A stretch of DNA of 64,000 bases from Bathymodiolus thermophilus thioautotrophic gill symbiont (GCF_003711265.1 NZ_CP024634.1:620001-684000), one strand, 5' to 3'. Counted from the stretch's first letter, positions 7,696 through 16,590 are shown. Numbers and translations: made by a program. The notes: generated from the sequence alone by a model not told the origin.

Positions 7696-8624
7696 ACCTT
7701 GGTGGTGCGTTGAGCGATTCGTAATATGGCACTTCTGGAGCGCCTACTATTGTCTATTTCTGCCGTGCTGGCAAAAAATTTCCCTAAGTTTTTTAAGGGC
7801 ATTTGCTCATTCTCGCCCTGCATAATCGGCAACCCCTTGGGCAATTGTTTTTGCTGTGAATATTTTTGAATAAATTGCTTAACAATGCGGTCTTCAATAG
7901 AATGAAAACTAATGATTGACAAGCGACCCATTGGTGCCAGTAAGTTGAGCGTTTGTTCTAGGGTGTCTGATAGTTGCTGAAGTTCTTGATTGATAAAAAT
8001 ACGAATGGCTTGAAAAGTGCGCGTAGCAGGGTGCTTGTTCTTTTTTGTTCTAACCACACTTGCAACAATATTTGCCAGTTGTAAAGTCGTTTCTAAAGGG
8101 GCATTTTCTTGAAATCTTTTAATCGCAGTGGCAATGTGTCGACTTTTTCGCTCTTCGCCAAATTTATAAATGACATCGGCAATCTCAGTTTCACTGGCAG
8201 TAGCAAGCCACTCAGCTGCACTAATGCCACTGGTTTGGTTCATACGCATATCTAATGGACCATCTGCATTAAAACTAAAACCACGCTGGGCATTATCAAG
8301 TTGCGGAGATGAAACGCCAAGATCCATCAAAATACCGTCAACTTTCCCCAATAAATTACGCTCATTTAACAAGTGATACATATTAGAGAAAGCACTGTGA
8401 ATAACCTCTAATCGCCCATCCTTAAAATGCGCTTTTGCATAATCAATAGCCGTAATATCTTGGTCAAAGGCCATCACTTTGCCTTCGTTACCTAATTTGT
8501 TTAGAATACCTTGTGTGTGTCCACCTCGCCCAAAAGTTGCATCTATATAAATGCCGTTATCTTTGATTGCCAAACCCGTGATAGACTCATCAAACATCAC
8601 AGATTGGTGATGGTGACTGGTCAT
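7689..8624 (-). CDS. rsmH: 16S rRNA (cytosine1402-N4)-methyltransferase RsmH
   Basis: Methylates N4 of C1402 in the ribosomal decoding centre using SAM. The 311-residue protein shows HHQSVMFDESI at the N-terminus, the SAM-binding IDATFGRGGHTQGIL motif, GILMDLGVSSPQLDNAQRGFSF, and the C-terminal SFHSIEDRIVKQF block, all diagnostic of the MraW/RsmH family. It overlaps mraZ by 4 bp and ftsL by 7 bp, the conserved order at the head of the dcw cluster. Confidence 0.97.
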   Translation of the reverse strand: MTSHHHQSVMFDESITGLAIKDNGIYIDATFGRGGHTQGILNKLGNEGKVMAFDQDITAIDYAKAHFKDGRLEVIHSAFSNMYHLLNERNLLGKVDGILMDLGVSSPQLDNAQRGFSFNADGPLDMRMNQTSGISAAEWLATASETEIADVIYKFGEERKSRHIATAIKRFQENAPLETTLQLANIVASVVRTKKNKHPATRTFQAIRIFINQELQQLSDTLEQTLNLLAPMGRLSIISFHSIEDRIVKQFIQKYSQQKQLPKGLPIMQGENEQMPLKNLGKFFASTAEIDNSRRSRSAILRIAQRTTKVC

Positions 8625-9073
8625 AATGATAGTTGACTAACCGCCTCTGGAACACTTTCTTGCTTGCTAAGTGCATCAAGACTATCAAGCTGCTTATGCC
8701 ACGCATCCTCATCCCAAAGCTCAAAATTATGCCCTTGTCCACTCATAATGATTTTTTTACTAAAATTAGCGTATTCCCTCAGCGTTGCAGGGATAAGCAA
8801 TCGTGATACACCGTCCAATTCACAATCAGTCGCATGGCCAATAAGTTTACGCTTTAAGCGTTTTGTGTGAATATTCAGCGCAGGTAAAGCACTAATTTTC
8901 TTTTCAAGCACCTGCCACTCTTTCAAAGGATAAAGTAGCAAACAAGGGTCGTCTGGATGAATACTCAGCACCATCTTCCCTGCACAAATTTCATCAATTT
9001 GCCCTTGATGGCGTGTTGGAATTTTCAGCCTTCCTTTGACATCAACCGTTAAATTGTGAACCCCACGAAACAT
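8621..9073 (-). CDS. mraZ: Transcriptional regulator MraZ
   Basis: AbrB-fold DNA-binding protein that in characterised bacteria binds direct repeats upstream of its own operon. The 150-residue product starts MFRGVHNLTVDVKGR and contains two SpoVT/AbrB-like halves, the second including DGVSRLLIPATLREYA, as in the family. It heads the conserved mraZ-rsmH-ftsL-ftsI block. Here one more small gene lies 13 bp upstream of it, and 10-bp-spaced repeats resembling MraZ boxes lie upstream of that. Confidence 0.96.
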   Translation of the reverse strand: MFRGVHNLTVDVKGRLKIPTRHQGQIDEICAGKMVLSIHPDDPCLLLYPLKEWQVLEKKISALPALNIHTKRLKRKLIGHATDCELDGVSRLLIPATLREYANFSKKIIMSGQGHNFELWDEDAWHKQLDSLDALSKQESVPEAVSQLSL

Positions 9074-9086
9074 ACTATTCTGCTTT

Positions 9087-9266
9087 TTAGTGGCGCTGTA
9101 AACGCTTCTGATAAATTGCCATTACACCAAGAATAGACACGACAACAGTAATAACAAGAAAAGGCTTAAAATTATTAATTTGCGCCTGTTGAGTACCTAT
9201 TAACGCTAATGCGCTCAATGAAACGGTTGATAATAATCCGCCAATAACAAATCGTTTTAATTGCAT
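9087..9266 (-). CDS. Small membrane protein upstream of mraZ, function unknown
   Basis: A 59-codon ORF, ATG at 9266 and TAA at 9087-9089. A GGAG ribosome-binding site lies 7 nt before the start. The product begins MQLKRFVIGG and ends YQKRLQRH. It has two hydrophobic stretches (about residues 6-24 and 34-52) joined by a short polar loop, and a basic C-terminus: a small two-helix inner-membrane protein or a signal-anchor product. It lies 13 bp upstream of mraZ on the same strand, between mraZ and the candidate MraZ operator, so it is probably the first gene of the dcw operon. I do not recognise the family. The good ribosome-binding site and operon position support it being real. Confidence 0.7.
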   Translation of the reverse strand: MQLKRFVIGGLLSTVSLSALALIGTQQAQINNFKPFLVITVVVSILGVMAIYQKRLQRH

Positions 9267-9295
9267 TGTTCACTCCATTTTTAGATATTAAAAAT

Positions 9296-9331
9296 ACATT
9301 TTATACCACTTTATTCCACTTATATACACTT
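9296..9331 (-). promoter_or_regulatory. Candidate MraZ operator (10-bp-spaced direct repeats)
   Basis: Read on the minus strand there are successive hexamers AAGTGT (9331-9326), AAGTGG (9321-9316), AAGTGG (9311-9306) and a weaker AAATGT (9301-9296), each offset by exactly 10 bp. Known MraZ boxes are three or four TGGG/GTGG-type direct repeats with the same period, and an AAAGTG(T/G) version is described in mollicutes. A TATAAA overlapping the last repeats may be the -10 element, so binding would block transcription of the 59-residue ORF and mraZ. Confidence 0.65.
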
Positions 9332-9776
9332 TTAATTATTTTAAAGACAAGTAAGGCACCTCGTCAAAACGCCATCTAAGCAAACAAAAAACTAAAAACT
9401 AAAGAGCAACCTTGTCCAAATTAAACCGCAAAAGCCCATATAGCGACCATTTTTATGGAATAATACAAGCACTTATGAATATACTACTAAATCACAACAC
9501 ACCTCACAATTTAACAACCCTTGCCTTCCTGTTAACCACTATCGGCTACTCTACTCGTGGTTTTTTTACCGCTCGATTTCATTTCAATGCGATTTTATTT
9601 GGTATCCGTACCTTCGTCTTTAGTGTTGCCAACTCTTCTGTGCATCACCACACCTATATATTTAGTATTAAATATTTTCCCTGCAAAAAAAACCATGCAA
9701 AACTCCAATCCAACAAAGATTTTTCCAAAATTTAACAAAACTTTCATTTTAATTCAACAAAACGGAGGCAGTCTCA
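9332..9776. other. Intergenic region without a supported gene
   Basis: AT-rich spacer between the divergent dcw operon and the surface-protein gene. Two overlapping open frames on the + strand (9412-9735 and 9557-9796) have no recognisable motif, no convincing ribosome-binding site and odd composition, so I do not call them. No tRNA, strong repeat or terminator was seen. Confidence 0.5.
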
Positions 9777-9898
9777 ATGAAAAGCAAAAGATGTAGCGAA
9801 TTAAGCGACCAACTTAAGGCAATGAGTGTGTCTGCCTTTACCAAGCCCTAAAAACATCAGCCGAACTCAGATCCATCCTCGTTGCCGATACTATTTAA
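9777..9898 (+). pseudogene. Possible frameshifted small ORF
   Basis: An ATG at 9777 with a perfect GGAGG 8 nt upstream opens a 24-codon frame ending at 9849-9851. Slipping one base back near 9845 continues the protein for about 18 codons (ALKTSAELRSILVADTI) to a TAA at 9896-9898. The strong ribosome-binding site and helical, amphipathic composition suggest a former or very small peptide gene of about 40 residues. The reading is uncertain, and it could be noise. Confidence 0.25.
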
Positions 9899-9931
9899 TT
9901 TTCATTTTCATTCTTAACCTCGGAGTTTATT

Positions 9932-12772
9932 ATGAACACATTTAATCGTTTTATTATCGCCACTTTATTGGTTTTATTTACCTCACAGGCATTTGCCGTC
10001 AAGCCACAAATTACAGATGTCAAAAGAATAAACCCCAAGACGGTTCTTGTTACTTTTGACCAATCTGTTAAAATGCATTCAACTAACCTTGACCCTAATC
10101 GTGGCGTGGCAGTAAACTTATATTCCAAAGCTGCACCTGGTTCTGGCGATGCCGACACATACTATTTAGGAGATTCTCAGGCTAATACTGTTTTTTTTCC
10201 TATAGCACTACAAAACCCAGTTGATGGTTACAGTCGACAGATAAAAATCTTATTTGGAGAGGATAGTTTTAAATTAGCTGACGAGAGTAATAAGGCTTCA
10301 GTTATGTTGTTTATTGGTGCTATATCTTTCGAAAACAAAAAACAAGAGCAAGGCGATCAATCGTATCGCAGTATTGTTACGCTTTCTGTTAGTTACGACT
10401 TCGCTGTTTTATCCGCTAGTACTTTTAGTGTTGACGAAGGTGTTAGTTTTACTTACATCCTTTATGGCAACGATGGTGGCGCTTCTTTTGACCTTGTTGA
10501 AGGTGACAGCAGTGTATTCCAATTCAGCGGTAACAACAACGAAATCTTAGACTTTAACGGCACCAACACTAACTACGAGAGCGACAAAAAAACCTATATC
10601 GCCAAAATCAAAGTCTCTCTCCCTGCCCACCCAGGTGCTTATTACACCATTGTCGTTACTATTAACAATATCTTTGAAAGTAATATCGCCATCGTTAAGG
10701 ATCAATCTTTTGGTTTATCAACTAATGCGCCTATTGGTACATTAGTTGGCACAGTTGCAGTAACAGGAGACAGTGCAAATGCCTTTAACATTACCAATAA
10801 CAATGGTTTGTTTGCTATCACTAACTCTGGTCGTATTACCAATGTTGCCATATTAACTACACCTGCCTCCTATGCACTCAATATTGAAGTTACTGGTAAC
10901 GATTCTCCTGCCGTCGCAACCGCCTCAGTAACCATTAATATAAATCCCAACTCAGAGCCTGCCAGTATTAACAACATTGACATTAGTGTTGATGAAAATA
11001 TGAACACCACAGTTCTTGTTATCAGTGCCAACGATACTACTGTCCCAGCACAAACTCTAACTTACAGTATCTCAGGCGACGATCAAGACAAGTTTGACCT
11101 TGTTGACAACACCCTTACCTTTAAAAATCCACCTGACTACGAAGAAAAAACCACCTACAGTCTAACTCTAGAAGTCTATGACACCATCTCCATCACATAC
11201 AAGCCTATCGTTATCACCATTCTCAACATTAAAGAAAAGACCCTTGCCATTGACGACTCAATCCTATCCGTCAATAAAAACGCACCCGTAAATACTGTTA
11301 TCGGCAATGTAAATGCCACAGGGGAAATAGCAACCTATGCCATTACTAGCGGTAATAATGACAGTTTTTTTAAAATCAACAACCAGGGAAGTATCCAACT
11401 GGCAAAGAGCTTAGCACAAGAAACCGCCTTAAGTTATCACTTTGTAGTAAAAATTACCGGCAACGATGCGGATGACAAAACCGCCCAAATCACCATTAAT
11501 ACCATCATCCAGCCCACTGTCAACCTAACCAACCGCAATATCACACTCGGCGCAGCAATTGGCGAAGTCATAGGTATTTTATCCACCGCCAATGCAAACA
11601 GTACCGATTTAACCTACAGCATTGAAAACAATGACTATTTTGAAATCATTGACAATAAGTTAAAAATCAAAAAAGTTACCACCACCCCAGGTACGCACCA
11701 AATCACCATTACCGCCAGTAATAACACCCAAGCCATCGCCACACAAAACTTTACCATTACTATAATTCCCACATTAATAATTAGCCAGTTCACCATTACC
11801 CAAGATGAAAACAAAGGTCGTCTAATTAAAAAAAGTGGTGGTAATGTTACTGTAAGAGCCACAGCAAGCGCAGGAACCTACCATTGGGATTCTGAACTTA
11901 CTAATAATAGTAATAACGACAACATATTTGTTTTTAACCCTAATTCTTTGGATATCGGCACCCAAACCATTAAATTAAAAGTTACCATTGGTAATGCCTT
12001 TGTAGAAAGAGTGTTACAACTTAAATTGGTTGAAAATTACCCCGCCAATTGGAGCGATACAAATGGCAACGGCGTCTCCGACAACAAAGAATCAGGCGAC
12101 ACCCTTAACCAACAATTACCTGCTGGTGCAAATAAAAAAATCACCAGCCTAACAACAGGCACTAGACTATTGCTAGGCATCATGGGTGAAAACTCTGGAC
12201 ACTTAACCTTTGCTCAAATGGAACAATATACAAGAGATAATCATTTGACTACTATTGCCAAAGACACTTCAACCACTGGCGATATTTACGACTATGTTGT
12301 CGAAGGTCTGAGTGTTGCTGGCGCCTCCACTGAAGTAATTATTGAACTCAGTACCGCAATCCCTGCAGAAGCAGAATTACGCAAATACTCACTAACAACT
12401 AATAGTTGGTCTAATTTTGTGACTAACGATAACAATCTATTTGTATCCAAAACCAGTGCCACTTGCACCGACGATAGCCCTTGGCAAACTGGATTAATCA
12501 AAGACGCAACCTGCCTTAAACTCACCATCAAAGACGGCGGTGAAAACGACACCGATGGCAATCAAGCTAACGGCGTCATTGAAAGCACCATCTCAATAAC
12601 AACCCCCCTCTCAATAACAACCCCCGTTATCGACAACAACAATAGCAGTAACGGCGGCGGTGGCTGTGTTTACAATCCCAACGCCGCTGCTAGATTTGAT
12701 ATTGGTTTTGTCTTATTGATGATATTAAGTGCTTATTATTTCATTAGAAGAAAGCGTTGTTTTATCCACTAA
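9932..12772 (+). CDS. Secreted cadherin-like repeat surface protein with C-terminal sorting-type anchor
   Basis: The 946-residue product has a Sec signal peptide (MNTFNRFIIATLLVLF, cleavage likely after SQAFA at about residue 23). A long region of tandem beta-sandwich repeats follows, with cadherin-type signatures such as ISVDENMN, TYSISGDDQDKFDL, and LSVNKNAPVNTVIGNV with YAITSGNNDSFFKI. Near the C-terminus are a DTNGNGVSDNKE calcium-binding-like stretch (about 709-720) and a GGGGCVYNPNA motif. A membrane helix and the basic tail RRKR end the protein. That three-part ending resembles rhombosortase/exosortase-type sorting signals. The processing enzyme class is not assignable from this window. 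Ribosome-binding site is CGGAG. Role in adhesion is inference. Confidence 0.75.
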   Translation: MNTFNRFIIATLLVLFTSQAFAVKPQITDVKRINPKTVLVTFDQSVKMHSTNLDPNRGVAVNLYSKAAPGSGDADTYYLGDSQANTVFFPIALQNPVDGYSRQIKILFGEDSFKLADESNKASVMLFIGAISFENKKQEQGDQSYRSIVTLSVSYDFAVLSASTFSVDEGVSFTYILYGNDGGASFDLVEGDSSVFQFSGNNNEILDFNGTNTNYESDKKTYIAKIKVSLPAHPGAYYTIVVTINNIFESNIAIVKDQSFGLSTNAPIGTLVGTVAVTGDSANAFNITNNNGLFAITNSGRITNVAILTTPASYALNIEVTGNDSPAVATASVTININPNSEPASINNIDISVDENMNTTVLVISANDTTVPAQTLTYSISGDDQDKFDLVDNTLTFKNPPDYEEKTTYSLTLEVYDTISITYKPIVITILNIKEKTLAIDDSILSVNKNAPVNTVIGNVNATGEIATYAITSGNNDSFFKINNQGSIQLAKSLAQETALSYHFVVKITGNDADDKTAQITINTIIQPTVNLTNRNITLGAAIGEVIGILSTANANSTDLTYSIENNDYFEIIDNKLKIKKVTTTPGTHQITITASNNTQAIATQNFTITIIPTLIISQFTITQDENKGRLIKKSGGNVTVRATASAGTYHWDSELTNNSNNDNIFVFNPNSLDIGTQTIKLKVTIGNAFVERVLQLKLVENYPANWSDTNGNGVSDNKESGDTLNQQLPAGANKKITSLTTGTRLLLGIMGENSGHLTFAQMEQYTRDNHLTTIAKDTSTTGDIYDYVVEGLSVAGASTEVIIELSTAIPAEAELRKYSLTTNSWSNFVTNDNNLFVSKTSATCTDDSPWQTGLIKDATCLKLTIKDGGENDTDGNQANGVIESTISITTPLSITTPVIDNNNSSNGGGGCVYNPNAAARFDIGFVLLMILSAYYFIRRKRCFIH

Positions 12773-12792
12773 GTTATTAACCAATAAATAAC

Positions 12793-12820
12793 AAGAGTCG
12801 CTGTTTCGGTGGCTCTTTTT
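12793..12820 (+). terminator. Intrinsic terminator after the surface-protein gene
   Basis: AAGAGTCGCT pairs with GGTGGCTCTT (three G-U pairs in RNA) around a GTTTC loop, followed by a short T run, 20 bp after the stop codon. Confidence 0.6.
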
Positions 12821-12946
12821 GTTTGGGCTTTGGGTTGATAATTATGAATGTAAATAGGCTTTCTTTAAATTGAAGAAACACTGGGTTACGCAAACTTTTT
12901 AAATAAGTATAATTACCCGTGTTTTTTATCAATTTAATAAACCCTT

Positions 12947-14173
12947 ATGAGTTCAGAATTACACCAAGCAGCACTTGACTATCACCAAGGCAATCGACCA
13001 GGAAAGTTGACTGTTTCTTCACACAAACCTTTGGAAACTCGTGAAGATTTATCGCTGGCTTATACACCGGGTGTGGCAGCACCTGTTAGAGAGATTGCAA
13101 AAGATGCCAGTAAGGTAGATTTATACACTGCAAAAGCCAATTTAGTGGCAGTGATTAGTGATGGTTCAGCAGTATTGGGATTGGGTAATGTTGGGCCTTT
13201 AGCGTCAAAACCAGTGATGGAGGGCAAAGCAGTTTTGTTTAAAAAATTTGCTGATATTGATGTATTTGACATTGAAGTTGACACCCAAGATGTTGAGGAA
13301 TTTGTGCAAACAGTGAAAAATATTGCCCCTACTTTTGGCGGTATTAATTTAGAGGATATTTCTGCCCCCCGTTGTTTTGAAATTGAACGGCGTTTGATTG
13401 CAGCGTTAGATATTCCCGTTTTCCATGATGATCAACACGGCACCGCTATTATTGTTGCAGCAGGCTTATTGAATGCACTTGAGATTCAAGGTAAAGACAT
13501 TGCTAGCGCAAAGTTGGTGTGTTTAGGAGCAGGGTCAGCGGGTATTGCCACACTAAATTTACTGTGCGAGTTGGGTTTAAACAAAAATAATGTTTTATTG
13601 GTAGACAGCAAAGGTGTGGTTGCCACACATAGGCCTAATTTAAGCGAAGTGAAATTACAATATGCCACGCAAAGCGACAAAAAAACTTTGGCAGATGCCA
13701 TGAAAGATGCGGACATTTTTCTAGGAGTTGCGGCGGCTAACTTGGTTTCTAAAGCCATGGTTAAATCAATGGCAGACAAACCAATTGTGTTTGCTTTGTC
13801 AAATCCAGACCCAGAAATTTCACCCACAGATGCCCACTCAGTGCGTGATGATTTAATTATGGCAACAGGGCGTAGTGACTACCCTAATCAGGTGAATAAT
13901 GTTTTAGGGTTCCCCTTTATTTTCAGAGGCGCTTTAGACGCTAAAGCCAAAGAAATTAATATTGAAATGAAAATTGCTGCCGTGCATGCGCTCAAAGATT
14001 TGGCAAAACTTGAAGTGCCAGCCGAAGTTCTCCAAGCTTATAATGCTGATACCATGAGTTTTGGTAAAGAATATATCATACCCAAACCGTTTGACAAAAG
14101 ATTGATTGATGTGGTGCCAAAAGCAGTATTTGATGCTGCTATCTCAAGTGGTGTTGCAAATATAATGCCCTAA
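12947..14173 (+). CDS. Malic enzyme (malate dehydrogenase, oxaloacetate-decarboxylating)
   Basis: Oxidative decarboxylation of malate to pyruvate with NAD(P)H formation, linking the TCA cycle to pyruvate and reducing power. The 408-residue protein has the N-terminal malic domain (SLAYTPGVAAPVREI, GNVGPLASKPVMEGKA, GGINLEDISAPRCFEIE, HDDQHGTAI) and the NAD-binding domain with glycine motif CLGAGSAGIA. It is the short form, without the phosphotransacetylase-like C-terminal domain of E. coli MaeB. Cofactor preference cannot be read from the sequence. The gene stands alone, with a TATAAT at 12908-12913 upstream and a palindromic repeat 26 bp after the stop. Confidence 0.93.
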   Translation: MSSELHQAALDYHQGNRPGKLTVSSHKPLETREDLSLAYTPGVAAPVREIAKDASKVDLYTAKANLVAVISDGSAVLGLGNVGPLASKPVMEGKAVLFKKFADIDVFDIEVDTQDVEEFVQTVKNIAPTFGGINLEDISAPRCFEIERRLIAALDIPVFHDDQHGTAIIVAAGLLNALEIQGKDIASAKLVCLGAGSAGIATLNLLCELGLNKNNVLLVDSKGVVATHRPNLSEVKLQYATQSDKKTLADAMKDADIFLGVAAANLVSKAMVKSMADKPIVFALSNPDPEISPTDAHSVRDDLIMATGRSDYPNQVNNVLGFPFIFRGALDAKAKEINIEMKIAAVHALKDLAKLEVPAEVLQAYNADTMSFGKEYIIPKPFDKRLIDVVPKAVFDAAISSGVANIMP

Positions 14174-14193
14174 TTAACTTTAGGCAAGCTTAC

Positions 14194-14364
14194 ATAAGGA
14201 GATCTTTGTATAAATATAAATAATCATCAAGAATCTACTTTTTACCCACTTGGCAATTTTTTAAACCCAGCCTTAGTCCTGCTAGGATAAGGTTTAAGAA
14301 AATCACCAAGTGGGCAAAAATTGAATTTTGCTAATCACCCATATTTATGCAAAGGTCTCATAAG
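14194..14364. repeat. 161-bp palindromic MITE/ERIC-like element, copy 3, with target duplication
   Basis: The element proper is 14199-14359, starting GAGATCTTTG and ending CAAAGGTCTC, and is a near-complete imperfect palindrome like the other two copies. It is flanked by a direct 5-bp duplication ATAAG (14194-14198 and 14360-14364). This is the best evidence in the window that the repeat moves by transposition. It lies directly after the malic enzyme gene and before the tRNA operon promoter. Confidence 0.9.
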
Positions 14365-14380
14365 TTTCTTTTTGCTGGTT

Positions 14381-14409
14381 TTGACGATTTTTTTGGTTAA
14401 AAATATACT
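14381..14409 (+). promoter_or_regulatory. Sigma-70-type promoter, tRNA-tuf operon (distal)
   Basis: TTGACG at 14381-14386, a 17-bp spacer and TATACT at 14404-14409. It is about 115 bp upstream of tRNA-Tyr, with no other gene between. Confidence 0.65.
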
Positions 14410-14477
14410 ATTTTCCGTATTTTATCAAAGCACATTAAGGTTTTTAAGAATACCTTTCATTTTATTTAAAAAAAACC

Positions 14478-14506
14478 TTGTGAAACGCAATAAGTTATGG
14501 GATAAT
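14478..14506 (+). promoter_or_regulatory. Sigma-70-type promoter, tRNA-tuf operon (proximal)
   Basis: TTGTGA at 14478-14483, a 17-bp spacer and GATAAT at 14501-14506, placing the start of transcription about 10 bp before the mature 5' end of tRNA-Tyr. Confidence 0.65.
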
Positions 14507-14523
14507 ACCTGATTGCTTTTTGG

Positions 14524-14610
<87 letters not shown>

Positions 14611-14630
14611 AAGCAAAATTTAAAAGATTT

Positions 14631-14704
14631 GCGGGTATCGTATATTGGTATTACCTTGGCCTTCCAAGCCAATGAGGCGAGTTCGACTCTCGCTACCCGC
14701 TCCA
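14631..14704 (+). tRNA. tRNA-Gly (TCC)
   Basis: Acceptor GCGGGTA pairs with TACCCGC; the anticodon stem TTGGC/GCCAA encloses loop CTTCCAA, giving anticodon TCC. The T-arm has GTTCGACTC and CCA is encoded. Confidence 0.97.
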
Positions 14705-14740
14705 GGTAGAGAAGAGTAAGAAAAAGAAAAAAGAGGTTGC

Positions 14741-14816
<76 letters not shown>

Positions 14817-14846
14817 AATTAATTGTAATAATAAGAGGAATATAAA

Positions 14847-16037
14847 ATGTCAAAAGAAAAATTCGAAAGAACCAAACCCCATGTTAATGTAGGCACTATT
14901 GGTCATGTTGACCATGGTAAAACCACCCTAACAGCAGCCATCACTAAAGTTATGGCAGAAATCAATGGCGGTGAATTTAACGACTATGCAGATATTGATA
15001 ATGCCCCTGAAGAAAGAGAGCGTGGTATTACCATTTCAACAGCGCATGTAGAATATGAATCAGAAGCTCGTCATTATGCCCATGTTGACTGCCCCGGACA
15101 CGCCGACTATGTCAAGAATATGATTACCGGTGCCGCCCAAATGGATGGTGCTATTATCGTTATTGCAGCAACAGACGGCCCTATGGCACAAACTCGTGAG
15201 CATATCCTTTTGTCTAAGCAAGTAGGTGTTCCGTATATTCTTGTTTATATGAACAAAGCCGATATGGTTGATGACGAAGAATTGGTAGAATTGGTAGAAA
15301 TGGAAATTCGTGAACTGTTGACCGAATATGATTTCCCAGGTGATGACACCCCCGTTATTTTTGGCTCTGCACTAAAAGCATTAGAAGGCGACACTTCAGA
15401 CATTGGCGTTCCTTCTATCGTTAAATTGGTTGAAGCATTAGATTCATACATTCCAACACCTAAGCGTGATACAGACAAACCATTTATTATGCCAATTGAG
15501 GATGTATTCTCAATCTCTGGTCGTGGTACCGTGGTTACAGGTCGTATTGAAGCAGGTATTGTTAATGTTAATGATGAAATTGAAATCGTTGGTATTAGAG
15601 ACACACAAACAACAACTTGTACAGGTGTTGAGATGTTCCGTAAATTACTAGATTCTGGTGAAGCAGGTGATAATGTTGGCGTTCTACTTCGTGGTACTAA
15701 ACGCGAAGATGTAGAGCGTGGTCAAGTATTGGCCAAGCCAGGTTCAATCAAGCCGCATTCAAAGTTTGAAGCAGAAGTTTATATTTTAAGCAAAGATGAA
15801 GGCGGACGACACACACCATTCTTCAATAACTACCGTCCACAATTTTATTTCAGAACAACTGATGTTACTGGCGCTTGCCAATTACCAAAAGATGTAGAAA
15901 TGGTTATGCCGGGTGACAATGTGAAGATGGAAGTAGAGTTATTATCACCAATCGCTATGGAAGAAGGCTTAAGATTTGCCATCAGAGAAGGCGGGCGTAC
16001 CGTTGGTGCAGGTGTTGTTGCTAAGGTGACAGATTAG
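14847..16037 (+). CDS. tuf: Translation elongation factor Tu
   Basis: GTPase delivering aminoacyl-tRNA to the ribosomal A site. The 396-residue protein contains the P-loop GHVDHGKTT, the switch [14 protein letters not shown], the guanine-specificity segment ([12 protein letters not shown]) and the conserved C-terminal barrel with [24 protein letters not shown] ribosome-binding site precedes the ATG. It is cotranscribed with three upstream tRNAs and followed by tRNA-Trp and secE, the tufB arrangement of gammaproteobacteria. Only one tuf lies in the window. Confidence 0.99.
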   Translation: MSKEKFERTKPHVNVGTIGHVDHGKTTLTAAITKVMAEINGGEFNDYADIDNAPEERERGITISTAHVEYESEARHYAHVDCPGHADYVKNMITGAAQMDGAIIVIAATDGPMAQTREHILLSKQVGVPYILVYMNKADMVDDEELVELVEMEIRELLTEYDFPGDDTPVIFGSALKALEGDTSDIGVPSIVKLVEALDSYIPTPKRDTDKPFIMPIEDVFSISGRGTVVTGRIEAGIVNVNDEIEIVGIRDTQTTTCTGVEMFRKLLDSGEAGDNVGVLLRGTKREDVERGQVLAKPGSIKPHSKFEAEVYILSKDEGGRHTPFFNNYRPQFYFRTTDVTGACQLPKDVEMVMPGDNVKMEVELLSPIAMEEGLRFAIREGGRTVGAGVVAKVTD

Positions 16038-16047
16038 AGAGAAAATT

Positions 16048-16118
16048 GACTCAAATATTTTTTTTGAGTCTTATAAAAGAATGCCTTTAGCGGTCGTTTG
16101 ACTGGTATAGGCATTCTT
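16048..16118 (+). other. Two stem-loops between tuf and tRNA-Trp
   Basis: GACTCAAA (16048-16055) pairs with TTTGAGTC (16063-16070) across a T-rich loop. AAGAATGCC near 16077 pairs with GGCATTCTT (16110-16118). Neither is followed by a strong T run, so these look more like processing or partial-attenuation structures than a full terminator. Confidence 0.5.
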
Positions 16119-16123
16119 AATTT

Positions 16124-16199
16124 AGGCAAGTGGCTCAATTGGTAGAGTTACGGTCTCCAAAACCGTTGGTTGGGGGTTCGAGTCCCTCCTTGCCTGCCA
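16124..16199 (+). tRNA. tRNA-Trp (CCA)
   Basis: Acceptor AGGCAAG pairs with CTTGCCT; anticodon stem ACGGT/ACCGT encloses CTCCAAA, giving anticodon CCA. T-loop GTTCGAGTC and the 3' CCA are encoded. It lies 16 bp upstream of secE, as in the E. coli tufB-trpT-secE order. Confidence 0.97.
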
Positions 16200-16215
16200 T
16201 ATTAAAGGATGTAAT

Positions 16216-16590
16216 GTGAGTAAGAATACAGAGAATCAAGTGAAAACAGAGTCATCAATAGGATCGATAATATCAATTCTTATTGTTATAGGCTCGCTTG
16301 TGTTTTTCTATTTAGATCCACTGGCATTAAATACAACGCTTTACAAGGTGTTGGTTTTGTTAGCGGGTTTAGTAGTAGCAGGGTTTGTTTTTTTAAAATC
16401 ACCGCAGGGCATTCGTCTAACAGTATTTTCGAAAGAAACGAAGATCGAATTGCGAAAAGTTGTTTGGCCGACAAAAGATGAAACGCTTAAAACGACTGGT
16501 ATGATTATGGTGGCAGTGGTTATTGTCGCTATTTTCTTATGGATTGTTGATGCGTTTTTTACTTGGGCTGTTCAGTTATTAACAAATTAA
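16216..16590 (+). CDS. secE: Preprotein translocase subunit SecE
   Basis: Inner-membrane component of the SecYEG channel. The 124-residue, three-helix form (as in E. coli) has hydrophobic helices at about 18-33, 42-60 and 94-119, and the conserved amphipathic block SKETKIELRKVVWPTKDETL. The start is a GTG at 16216 with an AAAGGA ribosome-binding site. It is followed at 13 bp by nusG. Confidence 0.96.
   Translation: MSKNTENQVKTESSIGSIISILIVIGSLVFFYLDPLALNTTLYKVLVLLAGLVVAGFVFLKSPQGIRLTVFSKETKIELRKVVWPTKDETLKTTGMIMVAVVIVAIFLWIVDAFFTWAVQLLTN

Noticed and set aside
9412-9735. 107-codon open frame beginning at a TTG
   Set aside because: No ribosome-binding site, no recognisable domain, and an overlapping frame (9557-9796) is equally open; compatible with chance in AT-rich DNA.
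14321-14512. 63-codon open frame with hydrophobic content before the tRNA operon
   Set aside because: It begins inside the palindromic element and overlaps both tRNA promoters; the hydrophobicity comes from T-rich DNA.
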